The position numbers were made by a program, and so were the translations under genes. Shown in pieces: positions 1 to 7,985 of a stretch of 64,000 bases of DNA (its first letter is position 1; every line of letters begins with the position of its first letter). Under the pieces are notes generated by a model. The model saw nothing but the letters and a program-made list of their open reading frames with translations. It had not been told where the DNA came from and did no database searches. Origin of the DNA: Streptomyces sp. SID12501 (lineage in GTDB: Bacteria; Actinomycetota; Actinomycetes; Streptomycetales; Streptomycetaceae); NCBI RefSeq assembly GCF_010550245.1, contig NZ_JAAGLU010000027.1, forward strand, positions 1 to 64,000, given 5' to 3'.

Positions 1-105
1 CAGGCCCTGATCGCCCTCGCCCGCCGACGGGTGAACGTCCTCTGGGCAATGCTGCGTGACGGACAGTGCTACCACGGGTCACTTCCCGTCACGGCAGCAG
101 CTTGA
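1..105 (+). CDS. C-terminal tail of an IS110-type transposase (cut by window edge)
   Basis: Only the last 34 codons are in the window, ending at the TGA at 103. The visible residues begin QALIALARRR, contain AMLRDG and end PVTAAA, which is how the tail after the C-terminal domain of IS110-type DEDD transposases commonly reads. This is recognition of a family tail from memory, not a search. The gene ends about 50 bp before the end of the convergent DsbA-like gene. Whether the transposase is intact cannot be judged from this side. Confidence 0.55.
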   Translation, partial: QALIALARRRVNVLWAMLRDGQCYHGSLPVTAAA

Positions 106-154
106 CTTCAGCATTGGGATGTTCCTTTGCGAGTGGGGGTGGGGACAGGAAGAT

Positions 155-775
155 TCAGGGGGTACGACGGGTCGCGAGCCGCCGGTCGACCTCGTCGGCG
201 TTGGCATGGCCGTACGCCAAGCGGGTTGCGGTGTCGCCGTCGACGGCGAGCAGGGTGGGGAAGCCGGTGACGCCCAGTTCGGCCGCCCGGTGGAAGTCGT
301 CCGCAGCCGTGGACGCCGCCTTGGGCCCTTCGAAGGCGGCCACCACCGCATCGGCGTCCAGACCCGCCGCCCCGGCGACCTTCCGGTAGGTCGCCGGGTC
401 GGAGAGGCTCAGACCCTCGACGTAGAAGGCGTGCTGCAGCGCGACGGCCAGCTCCGCCGCACGGGCGGGCGCGGCCTGACGCAGAGCCACAACCCCGCGC
501 GCGGCGACCTCGGAGTCCATCACGAACGAACCGTCGGCGACCAGCACCTCGTACGCCGCACCGAACTCCGCACCGGTCAGCTCCGCGATCTGCGCATTCG
601 CACCCTGGACGTACCCGAACTCCCGCACCGGCACCCGACGCGACCCCGTGAACAAGCCACCCGACACCACCTCCACCGGCACATCCGGATGACGCGAGAC
701 AACCTCGCTCAGCGTTCCGGAGAAACCATGCGACCAGCCGCAATAGGCATCGAAGACATAGACGAGCTTCATCAA
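155..775 (-). CDS. DsbA-family thioredoxin-fold protein
   Basis: This 206-residue protein starts MMKLVYVFDAYCGWS, with the first strand leading straight into a CGWS active-site motif at about residue 12. DsbA-like enzymes normally have CxxC; here the second cysteine is serine, as in many actinobacterial cytoplasmic members of the DSBA-like oxidoreductase family. A monothiol or glutathione/mycothiol S-transferase-like role is therefore more likely than disulfide oxidation. No signal peptide is visible, so it should be cytosolic. The neighbour upstream on the same strand is a MarR regulator 151 bp away, a pairing often seen for thiol or xenobiotic stress genes. The two methionines at the start cannot be separated. 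Confidence 0.8.
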   Translation of the reverse strand: MMKLVYVFDAYCGWSHGFSGTLSEVVSRHPDVPVEVVSGGLFTGSRRVPVREFGYVQGANAQIAELTGAEFGAAYEVLVADGSFVMDSEVAARGVVALRQAAPARAAELAVALQHAFYVEGLSLSDPATYRKVAGAAGLDADAVVAAFEGPKAASTAADDFHRAAELGVTGFPTLLAVDGDTATRLAYGHANADEVDRRLATRRTP

Positions 776-926
776 AGACCTCGGCAGCGTGGGGCCCCCG
801 CACCTTCCGCGAGCGATTCACCTGATCAAACAGTAGCTGACTCATCAGATGTTTCTCGGCCCTTGTGACGTGGGCCATATCGGACTGACTGACGTCATTA
901 GATCAGCGTTGCCGCAGAGCCGCAGG

Positions 927-1421
927 TCAGGGAAGTCGGGGCATGACATCCCGGGCCGCGTGACTGAGGATGCGGAGATCCTCCGCGAATCGCGCACGGT
1001 CCGCCACGGGGAGGGGCTGCACGAAGTACCGCTGGATATTCTCCAGATGGACCCGCGACGCGCGTACGGTCGTCTCCTCACCCAGCGGGGTCAGGCGCAC
1101 CAGCCGGCCGCGCCGGTCGTCGGGATCCTCCGCACGCTCGACCAGACCCGCCGCCGCCATCCGGTCCACCAAACGGGTGACGCCACCCGTGGTCAGCACC
1201 TGCTCCTGAGCGACGGCCCGCATCGACAGCCCCGGCCCACCCGCCCGGCCGAGGATCAGCAGGACCTCGAAGACCAGATGACTGATGCCGCATTGCTCCT
1301 CGAGCGCCCGGCCGATGATGTAGTCCAGTCGGCCCGCCGCCCCGTGCAGCCGCCCGAACACCAGGACGAGCTGATGGTCGGCAGCCTCCTTCGCCGTCCT
1401 GATCTCCGCTTCCTCACACAC
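927..1421 (-). CDS. MarR-family transcriptional regulator
   Basis: The 164-residue protein has the MarR winged-helix layout: dimerisation helices at each end and a central helix-turn-helix around residues 60-95. The segment GGVTRLVDRMAAAGLV is followed by the wing residues RAEDPDDRRGR, a hallmark of the family. MarR proteins repress efflux or detoxification genes until a small phenolic ligand or oxidant releases them. The DsbA-like gene lies immediately downstream on the same strand and is the obvious candidate target. The intervening 151 bp contain several TGA/TCA half-sites, including TGACGTCA near 890, that could be operator material. Confidence 0.88.
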   Translation of the reverse strand: MCEEAEIRTAKEAADHQLVLVFGRLHGAAGRLDYIIGRALEEQCGISHLVFEVLLILGRAGGPGLSMRAVAQEQVLTTGGVTRLVDRMAAAGLVERAEDPDDRRGRLVRLTPLGEETTVRASRVHLENIQRYFVQPLPVADRARFAEDLRILSHAARDVMPRLP

Positions 1422-1547
1422 GACCGCGCCGCCCCCTCCCGTCGTCCCGGTACCACCACCACGGTACCGATCACGCGTCGGACGGGCGGGGCAGCCGAGT
1501 CGGCCGACCGGTTCACCGGCAGCCGTCCGCCGGTGACCGGTGACCGG

Positions 1548-2048
1548 TCACCCTTGCGGGGGCGGCACCGGGAAGAGCAGGCAGCTACTGGTGGCGTGGG
1601 CGAGGAGCCGGTCCCGCGCGTCGAACAACTGGGCCTGGGCGAGGGCGGTTTGGCGGCCCTTGTTGACGAGCGTGCCGATGGCTCGCACCGTGCCCGTGTC
1701 CACGGTGATCCGCCGCAGGAACTTCACCGTCAGGTCGAGTGAGGTGTACGCCATGCCCTGCGGGAGGGTCGACTGGACGGCGCACCCCGCCGCCGAGTCG
1801 AGCAGAGTGGCGAAAATGCCGCCGTGCACACTGCCGATCGGGTTGTAGTGCTCCTCCCCCGGCGTCAGCGAGAAGACCGCCCTGCCGGGTTCCACCTCGG
1901 TCAGGGTGAAGTCGACGGCGTAGTTGACGGGCGGCGCAGGCAGGCGTCCCGCCTGCAGCTCGCGCAGGAAGTCGAGGCCTGCCATGCGTCCGGCGGCCTC
2001 CGCCAGGATCGCCGGGTCTTCCCATTGATACGTACGTGTTCGCCCCAT
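1548..2048 (-). CDS. PaaI-family hotdog thioesterase
   Basis: This 166-residue protein has the hotdog signature of PaaI/YigI acyl-CoA thioesterases: NPIGSVHGGIFATLLD at about residues 69-84, with the HGG loop at 75-77 in front of the central helix. Such enzymes hydrolyse aromatic or medium-chain acyl-CoAs in the cytosol. It is transcribed divergently from an HxlR regulator 93 bp away, a common regulator-target arrangement, so HxlR control is likely. The substrate cannot be told from sequence. A 14-bp palindrome GGTGACCGGTCACC overlaps the stop codon. Confidence 0.85.
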   Translation of the reverse strand: MGRTRTYQWEDPAILAEAAGRMAGLDFLRELQAGRLPAPPVNYAVDFTLTEVEPGRAVFSLTPGEEHYNPIGSVHGGIFATLLDSAAGCAVQSTLPQGMAYTSLDLTVKFLRRITVDTGTVRAIGTLVNKGRQTALAQAQLFDARDRLLAHATSSCLLFPVPPPQG

Positions 2049-2141
2049 GGCCGAGCGCCTCCCGGTCTGACTTTTACAAGTGAAGCTAGCTGGCCCTGCA
2101 CCTGACTGTCAATGACGAAGCCAGCGCCGTACGATGGCGGC

Positions 2142-2609
2142 ATGGAGTGGCTTGAGGCGAGCACGGAGAACTGCCCCGTCCAGCGCACGCTCGACGTGGT
2201 CGGAGAGAAATGGACGTTGCTGATCCTGCGTGACGCCGTCAACGGAGTTCGCCGCTTCGACGACTTCCACCGCCACATCGGCCTGTCGGAGGCCGTCCTC
2301 AGCGACCGCCTCCGGAAGCTGATCGAGGCCGGTGTCATGAAGACCGTCCCCTACCGGGAGCCGGGCAGCCGCTCCCGCAACGAGTACCGTCTGACCCGCA
2401 AGGGCTGGGACCTGTGGCCCGTCCTGATGGCGCTGACCCAGTGGGGCGAGGCCTACGCGCTCGGCGCCGAGGGACCGATGCTGGACGTTCGCCACACCGA
2501 CTGCGACGCCCCGGTCCGCGTGGTCGTCGAGTGCTCCGCGGAACACTCCGCCCTCACCCCCGGGGAAGTCACCGCCCGACTGGGCCCAGGGGCCCGCCGC
2601 CGAGCATGA
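2142..2609 (+). CDS. HxlR-family transcriptional regulator
   Basis: The protein is 155 residues from the chosen start (MEWLEASTENCPVQ), which matches the usual beginning of actinobacterial HxlR proteins; an in-frame ATG at 2112 would add ten residues. The winged helix is plain: VVGEKWTLLILRD, then GLSEAVLSDRLRKL as recognition helix and a wing containing REPGSRSRNEYRLT. The near N-terminal Cys in ENCPVQ is conserved in the family and is a redox-sensing residue in some members. It is divergent from the PaaI thioesterase gene, probably its target. The C-terminal extension after about residue 110 is common in Streptomyces members. Confidence 0.87.
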   Translation: MEWLEASTENCPVQRTLDVVGEKWTLLILRDAVNGVRRFDDFHRHIGLSEAVLSDRLRKLIEAGVMKTVPYREPGSRSRNEYRLTRKGWDLWPVLMALTQWGEAYALGAEGPMLDVRHTDCDAPVRVVVECSAEHSALTPGEVTARLGPGARRRA

Positions 2610-2691
2610 CCCGCAGGCGAAGCACCGCTGACGTGTGTCGGCAGCGGATCGTCGGGTACGCGGCGTGCACCCCCGAAGTCTGGAGGAACTC

Positions 2692-2930
2692 GTGCGCATC
2701 GCGTTTCCGACCGCCCCCGAGGGCGTCGAACAGATCGAACTCACCGAGCTCCGGCAGGCGATGACCGGGTCCACGAGCAGGTGCGGATCCGCGATCACGG
2801 GCGCGACACCCTGATCACCAGCCGCAAACCGGACGACCTGAAGGCGTTCTGCGACGCACTCGTGTCCGAATCCGGCAAAAAGGCCGCCCTGTCCACGCCT
2901 GTAGGGCTTCGGTCACTGGCCGGCCACTGA
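2692..2930 (+). pseudogene. Frameshifted remnant of a Phd/YefM-like antitoxin
   Basis: A GTG at 2692, preceded by GGAGG, opens a frame reading VRIAFPTAPEGVEQIELTEL that loses sense near 2761. In a shifted frame from 2763 the sequence continues DRVHEQVRIRDHGRDTLITS and then RKPDDLKAF, ending at a TGA at 2928. Joined, these resemble the short N-terminal fold of Phd/YefM antitoxins (ELR...HEQV...G..ITSR..PDDL). One frameshift separates the halves and no toxin gene follows. Family assignment is an inference from pattern only. The rest of 2610-3060 shows no convincing gene. Confidence 0.35.
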
Positions 2931-3060
2931 CAACCCGCCTTCGTCGCGGCGGTCGCGGCCCATCGGCACTGGGATCCTCCCCCGGTGCGCCGCTGAGATC
3001 CACCGCTGCGGCCCGTGCCGCTGCCGGGAGTCCTCGGGCCCCGGGCAGCGGCACCGTCGC

Positions 3061-3294
3061 TCACTCCTGCGCGCAGTCCCGGCCCCTGGCACCCTCGCGG
3101 GTGCGGCCGGTGGCGATCGGGCGGCGCGGATGGCGGCGCAGGTACTCGCCCTCCAGTTGCGCCATGCGGTCGTTGTGGGCGCGCAGCGCGTCGTTCGACG
3201 CGTGCAGCAGCGTGTCGTGCCGGGTGCGGTGGATCGTCTCCAGCTCCTTCATCAGCTGCTGGTCGTCCAGTCCGCCCGGGTCGACTCCGTTCAT
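3061..3294 (-). CDS. DUF6158-like small protein
   Basis: This 77-residue protein is led by a good ribosome-binding site (GGGGAG, 6 bp before the ATG). It is highly polar and helical, with DDQQLMKELETIHRTRHDTL followed by HASNDALRAHNDRMAQLE and then EYLRRHP, and ends in a basic tail. I recognise this as the DUF6158 type common in Streptomyces; no biochemical function is known. It sits 70 bp upstream of the ABC-F gene on the same strand and could be cotranscribed with it. Confidence 0.75.
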   Translation of the reverse strand: MNGVDPGGLDDQQLMKELETIHRTRHDTLLHASNDALRAHNDRMAQLEGEYLRRHPRRPIATGRTREGARGRDCAQE

Positions 3295-3364
3295 GGTGGC
3301 TCCCCGATCGTCGGGTCCTTCGGTACGGCCCGGGTACCCGTGAACCGACAGGCGAAGCGACTCC

Positions 3365-4984
3365 TTACCGGGCCCGCTCCACCCGCCGCTCGTCCCACAC
3401 CGGCTCGGCGGTCTCCCGGACCCGCCCGTCGCTGCCGAAGACCAGATATCGATCGAACGAGCGAGCGAACCAGCGATCGTGCGTGACGGCGAGAACCGTG
3501 CCCTCGAACGCCTCCAGCCCTTCCTGGAGTGCCTCGGCGGACTCCAGGTCGAGGTTGTCCGTCGGCTCGTCCAGCAACAGCGCCGTGACACCCTCCAGCT
3601 CCAGCAGCAGGATCTGGAAGCGCGCCTGCTGGCCCCCGGAGAGCCGCTCGAAGCGCTGCTCGGCCTGGGCGGTCAGCTCGTAGCGGCGCAGCCTGGACAT
3701 GGCCGCGCCCCGGTCCTGCGAGTGCACGGCCCACAGGATGTCGAGGAGCGGACGGCCCTCCAGTTCGGGATGGGCATGCGTCTGCGCGAAGTGCCCGGGC
3801 ACGACCCGCGCGCCGAGCTTCCACTCGCCCGTGTGGTTCACGGTGTCACCGGCGAGCAGCCGCAGGAAGTGCGACTTGCCGGAGCCGTTGGAGCCGAGCA
3901 CGGCGACCCGTTCGCCGTAGAAGACCTCCAGGTCGAAGGGTTTCATCAGCCCGGTGAGCTCAAGTCCCTTGCAGGTGACGGCCCTTACGCCGGTCCGACC
4001 GCCCTTGAGCCGCATCGTGATGTCCTGCTCGCGCGGCGGCTCGGGCGGCGGCCCCGCCTCCTCGAACTTCCGCAGCCTGGTCTGCGCGGCCTGGTAGCGG
4101 GACGCCAACTCATGGCTGATGGAGGCCGCCTGACGGAGGTTCAGCACCAGCTTCTTCAACTGGGCGTGCTTCTCGTCCCAGCGACGGCGCAACTCCTCGA
4201 AGCGCGCGAACCGTTCGGCCCGCGCCTCGTGATAGGTGGCGAACCCGGCGCCGTGTACCCACGCGTCCGCACCGGCGGGACCGGGTTCGACGGACACGAT
4301 CTTCTGCGCGGACCGGGAGAGCAACTCCCGGTCGTGGGAGACGAAGAGAACCGTCTTGCGGGTCTCCGCGAGCCGCTCCTCCAGCCATCGCTTGCCGGGT
4401 ACGTCGAGGTAGTTGTCGGGCTCGTCGAGCAGCAGTACCTCGTCCGTGCCGCGAAGCAGCGCCTCCAGCACCAGTCGCTTCTGCTCACCGCCGGACAGCG
4501 TGCGCACCAGCCGCCACTGGGCCTTCTCGTACGGCACCCCGAGCGCGGCCGTGGTGCACATGTCCCACAGGGTCTCGGCCTCGTAGCCGCGCGCCTCGGC
4601 CCAGTCGGAGAGGGCCTGCGCGTACTGGAGCTGGGCCGCCTCGTCGTCGACGGTCAGCATGCCGTGCTCGGCCAGGTCGACCGCCTTGGCGGCCTCCTTG
4701 ATCCGCGGGGTGGCGACCGACACGAGCAGGTCCCGTACGGTCGTCTCGTCCCGTACGGAGCCCACGAACTGGCGCATCACGCCGAGCCCGCCGCTCACGT
4801 TGACGGTGCCGCCGTGCGGTTTCAGCTCGCCGGAGATCAGCCGCAGCAGGGTCGTCTTCCCGGCACCGTTGGGTCCCACCAGGGCCACGACGGCCCCTTC
4901 GCCCACCCGGAACGACACATCGCCGAGCAGCGCCCTCCCGTCGGGAAGGTAGTACTCAAGGTGCGCTGCTTCGAGGTGTCCCAT
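3365..4984 (-). CDS. ABC-F family ATPase
   Basis: The 539-residue protein has two ABC cassettes in tandem and no membrane segments. The first Walker A is GPNGAGKTT at about 37-45 with signature LSGGEQKR; the second is GSNGSGKSH near 355 with signature LSGGQQAR. Between them lies the charged linker helix (RFARFEELRRRWDEKHAQLK) typical of ABC-F proteins, which bind the ribosomal E site and act in translation or antibiotic target protection. The ATG at 4984 (MGHLEAAHLEY) was preferred over in-frame starts upstream because it fits the family N-terminus; neither has a strong ribosome-binding site. No antibiotic cluster adjoins it, so a housekeeping or self-resistance role remains open. Confidence 0.9.
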   Translation of the reverse strand: MGHLEAAHLEYYLPDGRALLGDVSFRVGEGAVVALVGPNGAGKTTLLRLISGELKPHGGTVNVSGGLGVMRQFVGSVRDETTVRDLLVSVATPRIKEAAKAVDLAEHGMLTVDDEAAQLQYAQALSDWAEARGYEAETLWDMCTTAALGVPYEKAQWRLVRTLSGGEQKRLVLEALLRGTDEVLLLDEPDNYLDVPGKRWLEERLAETRKTVLFVSHDRELLSRSAQKIVSVEPGPAGADAWVHGAGFATYHEARAERFARFEELRRRWDEKHAQLKKLVLNLRQAASISHELASRYQAAQTRLRKFEEAGPPPEPPREQDITMRLKGGRTGVRAVTCKGLELTGLMKPFDLEVFYGERVAVLGSNGSGKSHFLRLLAGDTVNHTGEWKLGARVVPGHFAQTHAHPELEGRPLLDILWAVHSQDRGAAMSRLRRYELTAQAEQRFERLSGGQQARFQILLLELEGVTALLLDEPTDNLDLESAEALQEGLEAFEGTVLAVTHDRWFARSFDRYLVFGSDGRVRETAEPVWDERRVERAR

Positions 4985-5056
4985 GAGGCGCATTCTGCGG
5001 GCCGACCACGACCCCGGGCAAACCGATAAGCGCACACCCGTGGCCTCACCTCCCCG

Positions 5057-5713
5057 CTAGCCGTGCAGCGCCTCTCCCGTCGGCCCGCCGCCCGTGCCCG
5101 GCGCGGTCGTCACGACGACCGCTCCCGCCCAGGACACCGCCTTCCAGCCGTCCGCCGGGGATCCCTCCAGGACGACCACACCGGTGTTGTCGAGCCGGTG
5201 CTCGGCGGCGAAGGGCACATCGACGTTGTCCGCGCGGGCCGCCGCCCACATCCGGATCGCGGCGCCGTGGCTGACCATGGCGACCGTACCGGCCCCGCTG
5301 CCGGCGGCCTCCGCGACGACCGCATCGAAACGCCCGAGCGCCTCGACCCCGTTCTCCCCGCCAGGCATCCGCAGCTCCGTGTCACCGGCCGCCCACGCGA
5401 ACAGGGTGGTCATGTACGCGTGCGCGGCCTCCGGGTCGCCCCGCATCTCCAGGTCCCCGGCGGCCACCTCACGGATCCCGTCCCGCACCCGTACGCCGAG
5501 ACCACGCGCCCCGGCCAGCGGGGCGGCGGTCAGCTGCGCACGGGTCAGCGTGGAGGCGTACAGCGCGTCGATCTCCTCGTCCGCGAGCGCCTCCGGCAGC
5601 ATTGCGGCCTGCCGCTCCCCCAGCTCGGTCAGTCCGGGCCCCGGCACCGCGGTGTCCAGCAGGAATTTCACGTTCGACGGGGTCTGACCGTGCCGGATGA
5701 GCAGCAGACGCAT
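5057..5713 (-). CDS. Histidine phosphatase (phosphoglycerate-mutase-like)
   Basis: The 218-residue protein begins MRLLLIRHGQTPSN, with the catalytic RHG at residues 7-9. It later has the second conserved histidine in MVSHGAAIRMW and an acid segment in REVAAGDLEM. This is the branch-1 histidine phosphatase fold that dephosphorylates small metabolites through a phosphohistidine. The substrate is not predictable. A ribosome-binding site GAGAGG lies about 9 bp before the ATG, which settles the start. It is divergent from the PAP2 phosphatase gene with 90 bp between them. Confidence 0.9.
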   Translation of the reverse strand: MRLLLIRHGQTPSNVKFLLDTAVPGPGLTELGERQAAMLPEALADEEIDALYASTLTRAQLTAAPLAGARGLGVRVRDGIREVAAGDLEMRGDPEAAHAYMTTLFAWAAGDTELRMPGGENGVEALGRFDAVVAEAAGSGAGTVAMVSHGAAIRMWAAARADNVDVPFAAEHRLDNTGVVVLEGSPADGWKAVSWAGAVVVTTAPGTGGGPTGEALHG

Positions 5714-5803
5714 ACGGATTCCCTCTCGCCCTACGATCTCGCGACAAGCCCTCTGACCGGCACGACAAGACAAAAAGGCTCTCTTCAGGGTACCCAGAGG
5801 GTC

Positions 5804-6445
5804 ATGACCGCAGACATCATCGACCTCACCGTTCCCCAGCTCGGCCGTCACGCCCTGCGCGAGAACCTGCTGAACCTCGACTCCCGGCTGTTCGAGACCG
5901 CCGCCACCCGGCACTGGCCGGGCGCCGAGCGCGTCCTGCCGAGGCTGAGCCGCAGCGCGAACCACGGCGTCCTGTGGTTCGCGACAGCCGCCGCCCTGGC
6001 GGCCACCGGGAGCCCCCGGGCCCGCCGGGCCGCCGTCCGGGGCCTCGCCTCCCTCGCCGTGGCCTCCGCGACGATCAACACCGTCGGCAAGCGCTCGGTA
6101 CGCCGCGCACGCCCCGTACTGGACGCCGTTCCGAGTGCCAGGCAGCTGAAGCGGCAGCCGATCACCACGTCGTTCCCCTCCGGTCACGCCGCGTCGGCGG
6201 CGGCCTTCGCGACCGGTGTCGCCCTGGAGTCCCGGGGTCTGGGCATCGTGGTGGCGCCGATCGCCTTCTCGGTGGCGATGTCCCGTGTCTACACCGGCGT
6301 CCACTTCCCCAGTGACGTGCTGGCGGGCGCGGCCCTTGGCGCGGGCGCCGCGTTCGCCGTACGGAAGCTCGCGGCGACCCGCGACCGGTCCGCGCCCCCG
6401 GCCCGGCCGCTCGACCGCAACTGCCCCCCGGCTGGCGACTGCTGA
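5804..6445 (+). CDS. PAP2-family membrane phosphatase
   Basis: The 213-residue protein contains all three motifs of the type 2 phosphatidic acid phosphatase family: K96-R-x5-R-P (KRSVRRARP), PSGH at 125-128, and SR-x5-H-x3-D at 160-171 (SRVYTGVHFPSD). Several hydrophobic helices surround them, so it is an integral membrane enzyme acting on lipid phosphates such as phosphatidic acid, undecaprenyl or diacylglycerol pyrophosphate. The exact lipid is unknown. It is followed 112 bp later by a methyltransferase gene on the same strand. Confidence 0.9.
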   Translation: MTADIIDLTVPQLGRHALRENLLNLDSRLFETAATRHWPGAERVLPRLSRSANHGVLWFATAAALAATGSPRARRAAVRGLASLAVASATINTVGKRSVRRARPVLDAVPSARQLKRQPITTSFPSGHAASAAAFATGVALESRGLGIVVAPIAFSVAMSRVYTGVHFPSDVLAGAALGAGAAFAVRKLAATRDRSAPPARPLDRNCPPAGDC

Positions 6446-6557
6446 CGGGCGATGTCCACATCTCAAGACGCGGGTCTCATTATTCGGCACGACTGCGTAC
6501 GGTGATGAGCGAGTCGTTCGAAGCGGGTCGTTCGAGAAGACGAGAAGGGGCACGGTC

Positions 6558-7391
6558 ATGTCCAAGCCGCAGTCGCAGCCGCAGGAGACCGCCGTCTACA
6601 CGCACGGGCACCACGAGTCCGTGCTCCGCTCGCACACCTGGCGCACCGCCGCCAACTCGGCGGCGTACCTCCTCGGTTCGCTGAAGCCGCACATGAGGAT
6701 CCTGGACATCGGCTGCGGCCCGGGCACGATCACCGCGGACCTGGCCGCACTGGTCCCCGACGGTCAGGTCACCGGCGTCGACCGGGCGCCCGGCATCCTG
6801 GACCAGGCCAGGGCCACGGCCGCCGAACGGGGCCTGGGAAACGTCGAGTTCGCGGTCGCGGACATCCACGCGCTGGACTTCCCGGACGACACGTTCTGTG
6901 TGGTCCACGCCCATCAGGTGCTCCAGCACGTGGGTGACCCGGTGCGCGCGCTGAGCGAGATGCACCGGGTCACCAGACCGGGCGGATACGTCGCCGTCCG
7001 CGAGTCGGACTACCTGGCCATGGCCTGGTATCCGGCGTCGGAGGGCATGGACGACTGGCTGGACCTGTACCGGCGGGTGGCCCGGGCCAACGGGGGCGAG
7101 CCGGACGCGGGGCGGCGGCTGAAGTCCTGGGCGCTGCGGGCCGGACTCACGGACATCACGGCCACGTCCAGCACCTGGACGTTCGCGGACAGCGACGAGC
7201 TCGCCTGGTGGAGCGGCCTGTGGGCGGACCGGACACTCGCGTCGGCGTACGCGGACCGGGCCACGGAGGGCGGCCTGGCGACCCTGGATCAGCTGCGGGC
7301 GGTCTCGGAGGCCTGGCGGGAGTGGGGACGGCGGGAGGACGCCTGGTTCACCGTCCTGCACGGAGAGATTCTCTGCCGAAAGACCAACTGA
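6558..7391 (+). CDS. Class I SAM-dependent methyltransferase
   Basis: The 277-residue protein shows the Rossmann-fold methyltransferase motifs in order: motif I LDIGCGPGTIT at about 50, the acidic end of strand 2 in VTGVDRAPGIL, AVADIHALDFPDDTF, and the post-motif VHAHQVLQHVGDPVRALSEM. This pattern fits the UbiE/methyltransferase-11 group. The start is supported by GAAGGGG ahead of the ATG. The substrate is unknown; nothing in the neighbourhood points to a pathway. Confidence 0.88.
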   Translation: MSKPQSQPQETAVYTHGHHESVLRSHTWRTAANSAAYLLGSLKPHMRILDIGCGPGTITADLAALVPDGQVTGVDRAPGILDQARATAAERGLGNVEFAVADIHALDFPDDTFCVVHAHQVLQHVGDPVRALSEMHRVTRPGGYVAVRESDYLAMAWYPASEGMDDWLDLYRRVARANGGEPDAGRRLKSWALRAGLTDITATSSTWTFADSDELAWWSGLWADRTLASAYADRATEGGLATLDQLRAVSEAWREWGRREDAWFTVLHGEILCRKTN

Positions 7392-7451
7392 TTCCCTTCA
7401 CGGACGACTGAGACGCCGATTTCGGGAAACTCGGAGTCCAGGAGGTTCACA

Positions 7452-7622
7452 ATGGTTCCCATTCTGCTCGTACTGCTTCTGGCTCTGATTCTCTTCGGTG
7501 CCGGATTCGCGGTGAAAATACTCTGGTGGATCGCACTGATCGTGCTCGTCGTCTGGCTACTGGGCTTCCTGGTGCGGGGCACGAGCGCGAGCGGATCAAG
7601 GGGCCGGTGGTACCGCTGGTAG
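7452..7622 (+). CDS. 56-residue hydrophobic membrane peptide (lmo0937-like)
   Basis: This very short gene has an excellent ribosome-binding site (AGGAGG at 7440-7445, 6 bp from the ATG). The peptide is almost all membrane helix: MVPILLVLLLALILFGAGF, a lysine turn, then WWIALIVLVVWLLGFL, ending in the basic tail RGRWYRW. Two helices in a hairpin are expected. The WWIALIVLVVWLLGF segment resembles the small lmo0937-type hydrophobic proteins of Gram-positive bacteria, which have no known function. It ends just before a strong hairpin terminator. It is a good candidate for a stress-induced membrane peptide, but that is inference. Confidence 0.75.
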   Translation: MVPILLVLLLALILFGAGFAVKILWWIALIVLVVWLLGFLVRGTSASGSRGRWYRW

Positions 7623-7665
7623 CCGGCATCAGTAGGTGACCAACCCCTGGAAAACAGGGTGCTTC

Positions 7666-7700
7666 GCGGCCCGGGGACCAGAATCTGGTCCCCGGGCCGC
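7666..7700. terminator. Perfect 15-bp hairpin between convergent genes
   Basis: GCGGCCCGGGGACCA pairs perfectly with TGGTCCCCGGGCCGC across a 5-nt loop (GAATC). It lies between the convergent ends of the 56-residue peptide gene and the gas-vesicle-type gene, so it can stop transcription from both sides. There is no T-run, as is usual in high-GC actinomycetes. Confidence 0.8.
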
Positions 7701-7706
7701 GGCAAT

Positions 7707-7985
7707 TCACTCACCGCCTTCCTTGAACGCCCGTTGATTGCCGGACCAGCCTGTGCGGTCGGCTTTGCCGAGGTCCCGCAGGTCTTCGCTCAACCGGTCG
7801 ACGATCTCCTTGAACCGCGGGTTGTCGCGCAATTGCCCCGACAGCAGGTCCGCGAGCGCCTGCGGGCTCAGCTGCATCCGCTTGGCGGCCATTACGGCGC
7901 CGACGGCGAAGACCAGTTTCAGTTTCTTCGTACGGCCGAGAACGTATCCGGCCCCTACCGCGAGGCCCAGTTCCACTCGGTTCAT
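7707..7985 (-). CDS. GvpY-like gas-vesicle-cluster protein (short)
   Basis: The 92-residue protein starts MNRVELGLAVGAGYVLGRTK and continues with a hydrophobic stretch and LSPQALADLLSGQLRDNPRF. I recognise this as the N-terminal part of the GvpY-type proteins found in Streptomyces gas-vesicle clusters; those I remember are longer, so this copy may be C-terminally shortened. Its ATG overlaps the stop of the GvpF/L gene (ATGA), showing tight coupling. No other gas-vesicle gene follows: the next gene is convergent. Function outside gas vesicles is unknown. Confidence 0.55.
   Translation of the reverse strand: MNRVELGLAVGAGYVLGRTKKLKLVFAVGAVMAAKRMQLSPQALADLLSGQLRDNPRFKEIVDRLSEDLRDLGKADRTGWSGNQRAFKEGGE

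Noticed and set aside
3479..5029. 516-codon open frame antisense to the ABC-F gene
   Set aside because: It mirrors the third-position GC bias of the ABC-F gene, has no recognisable domain and no ribosome-binding site; the opposite strand has both Walker motifs.
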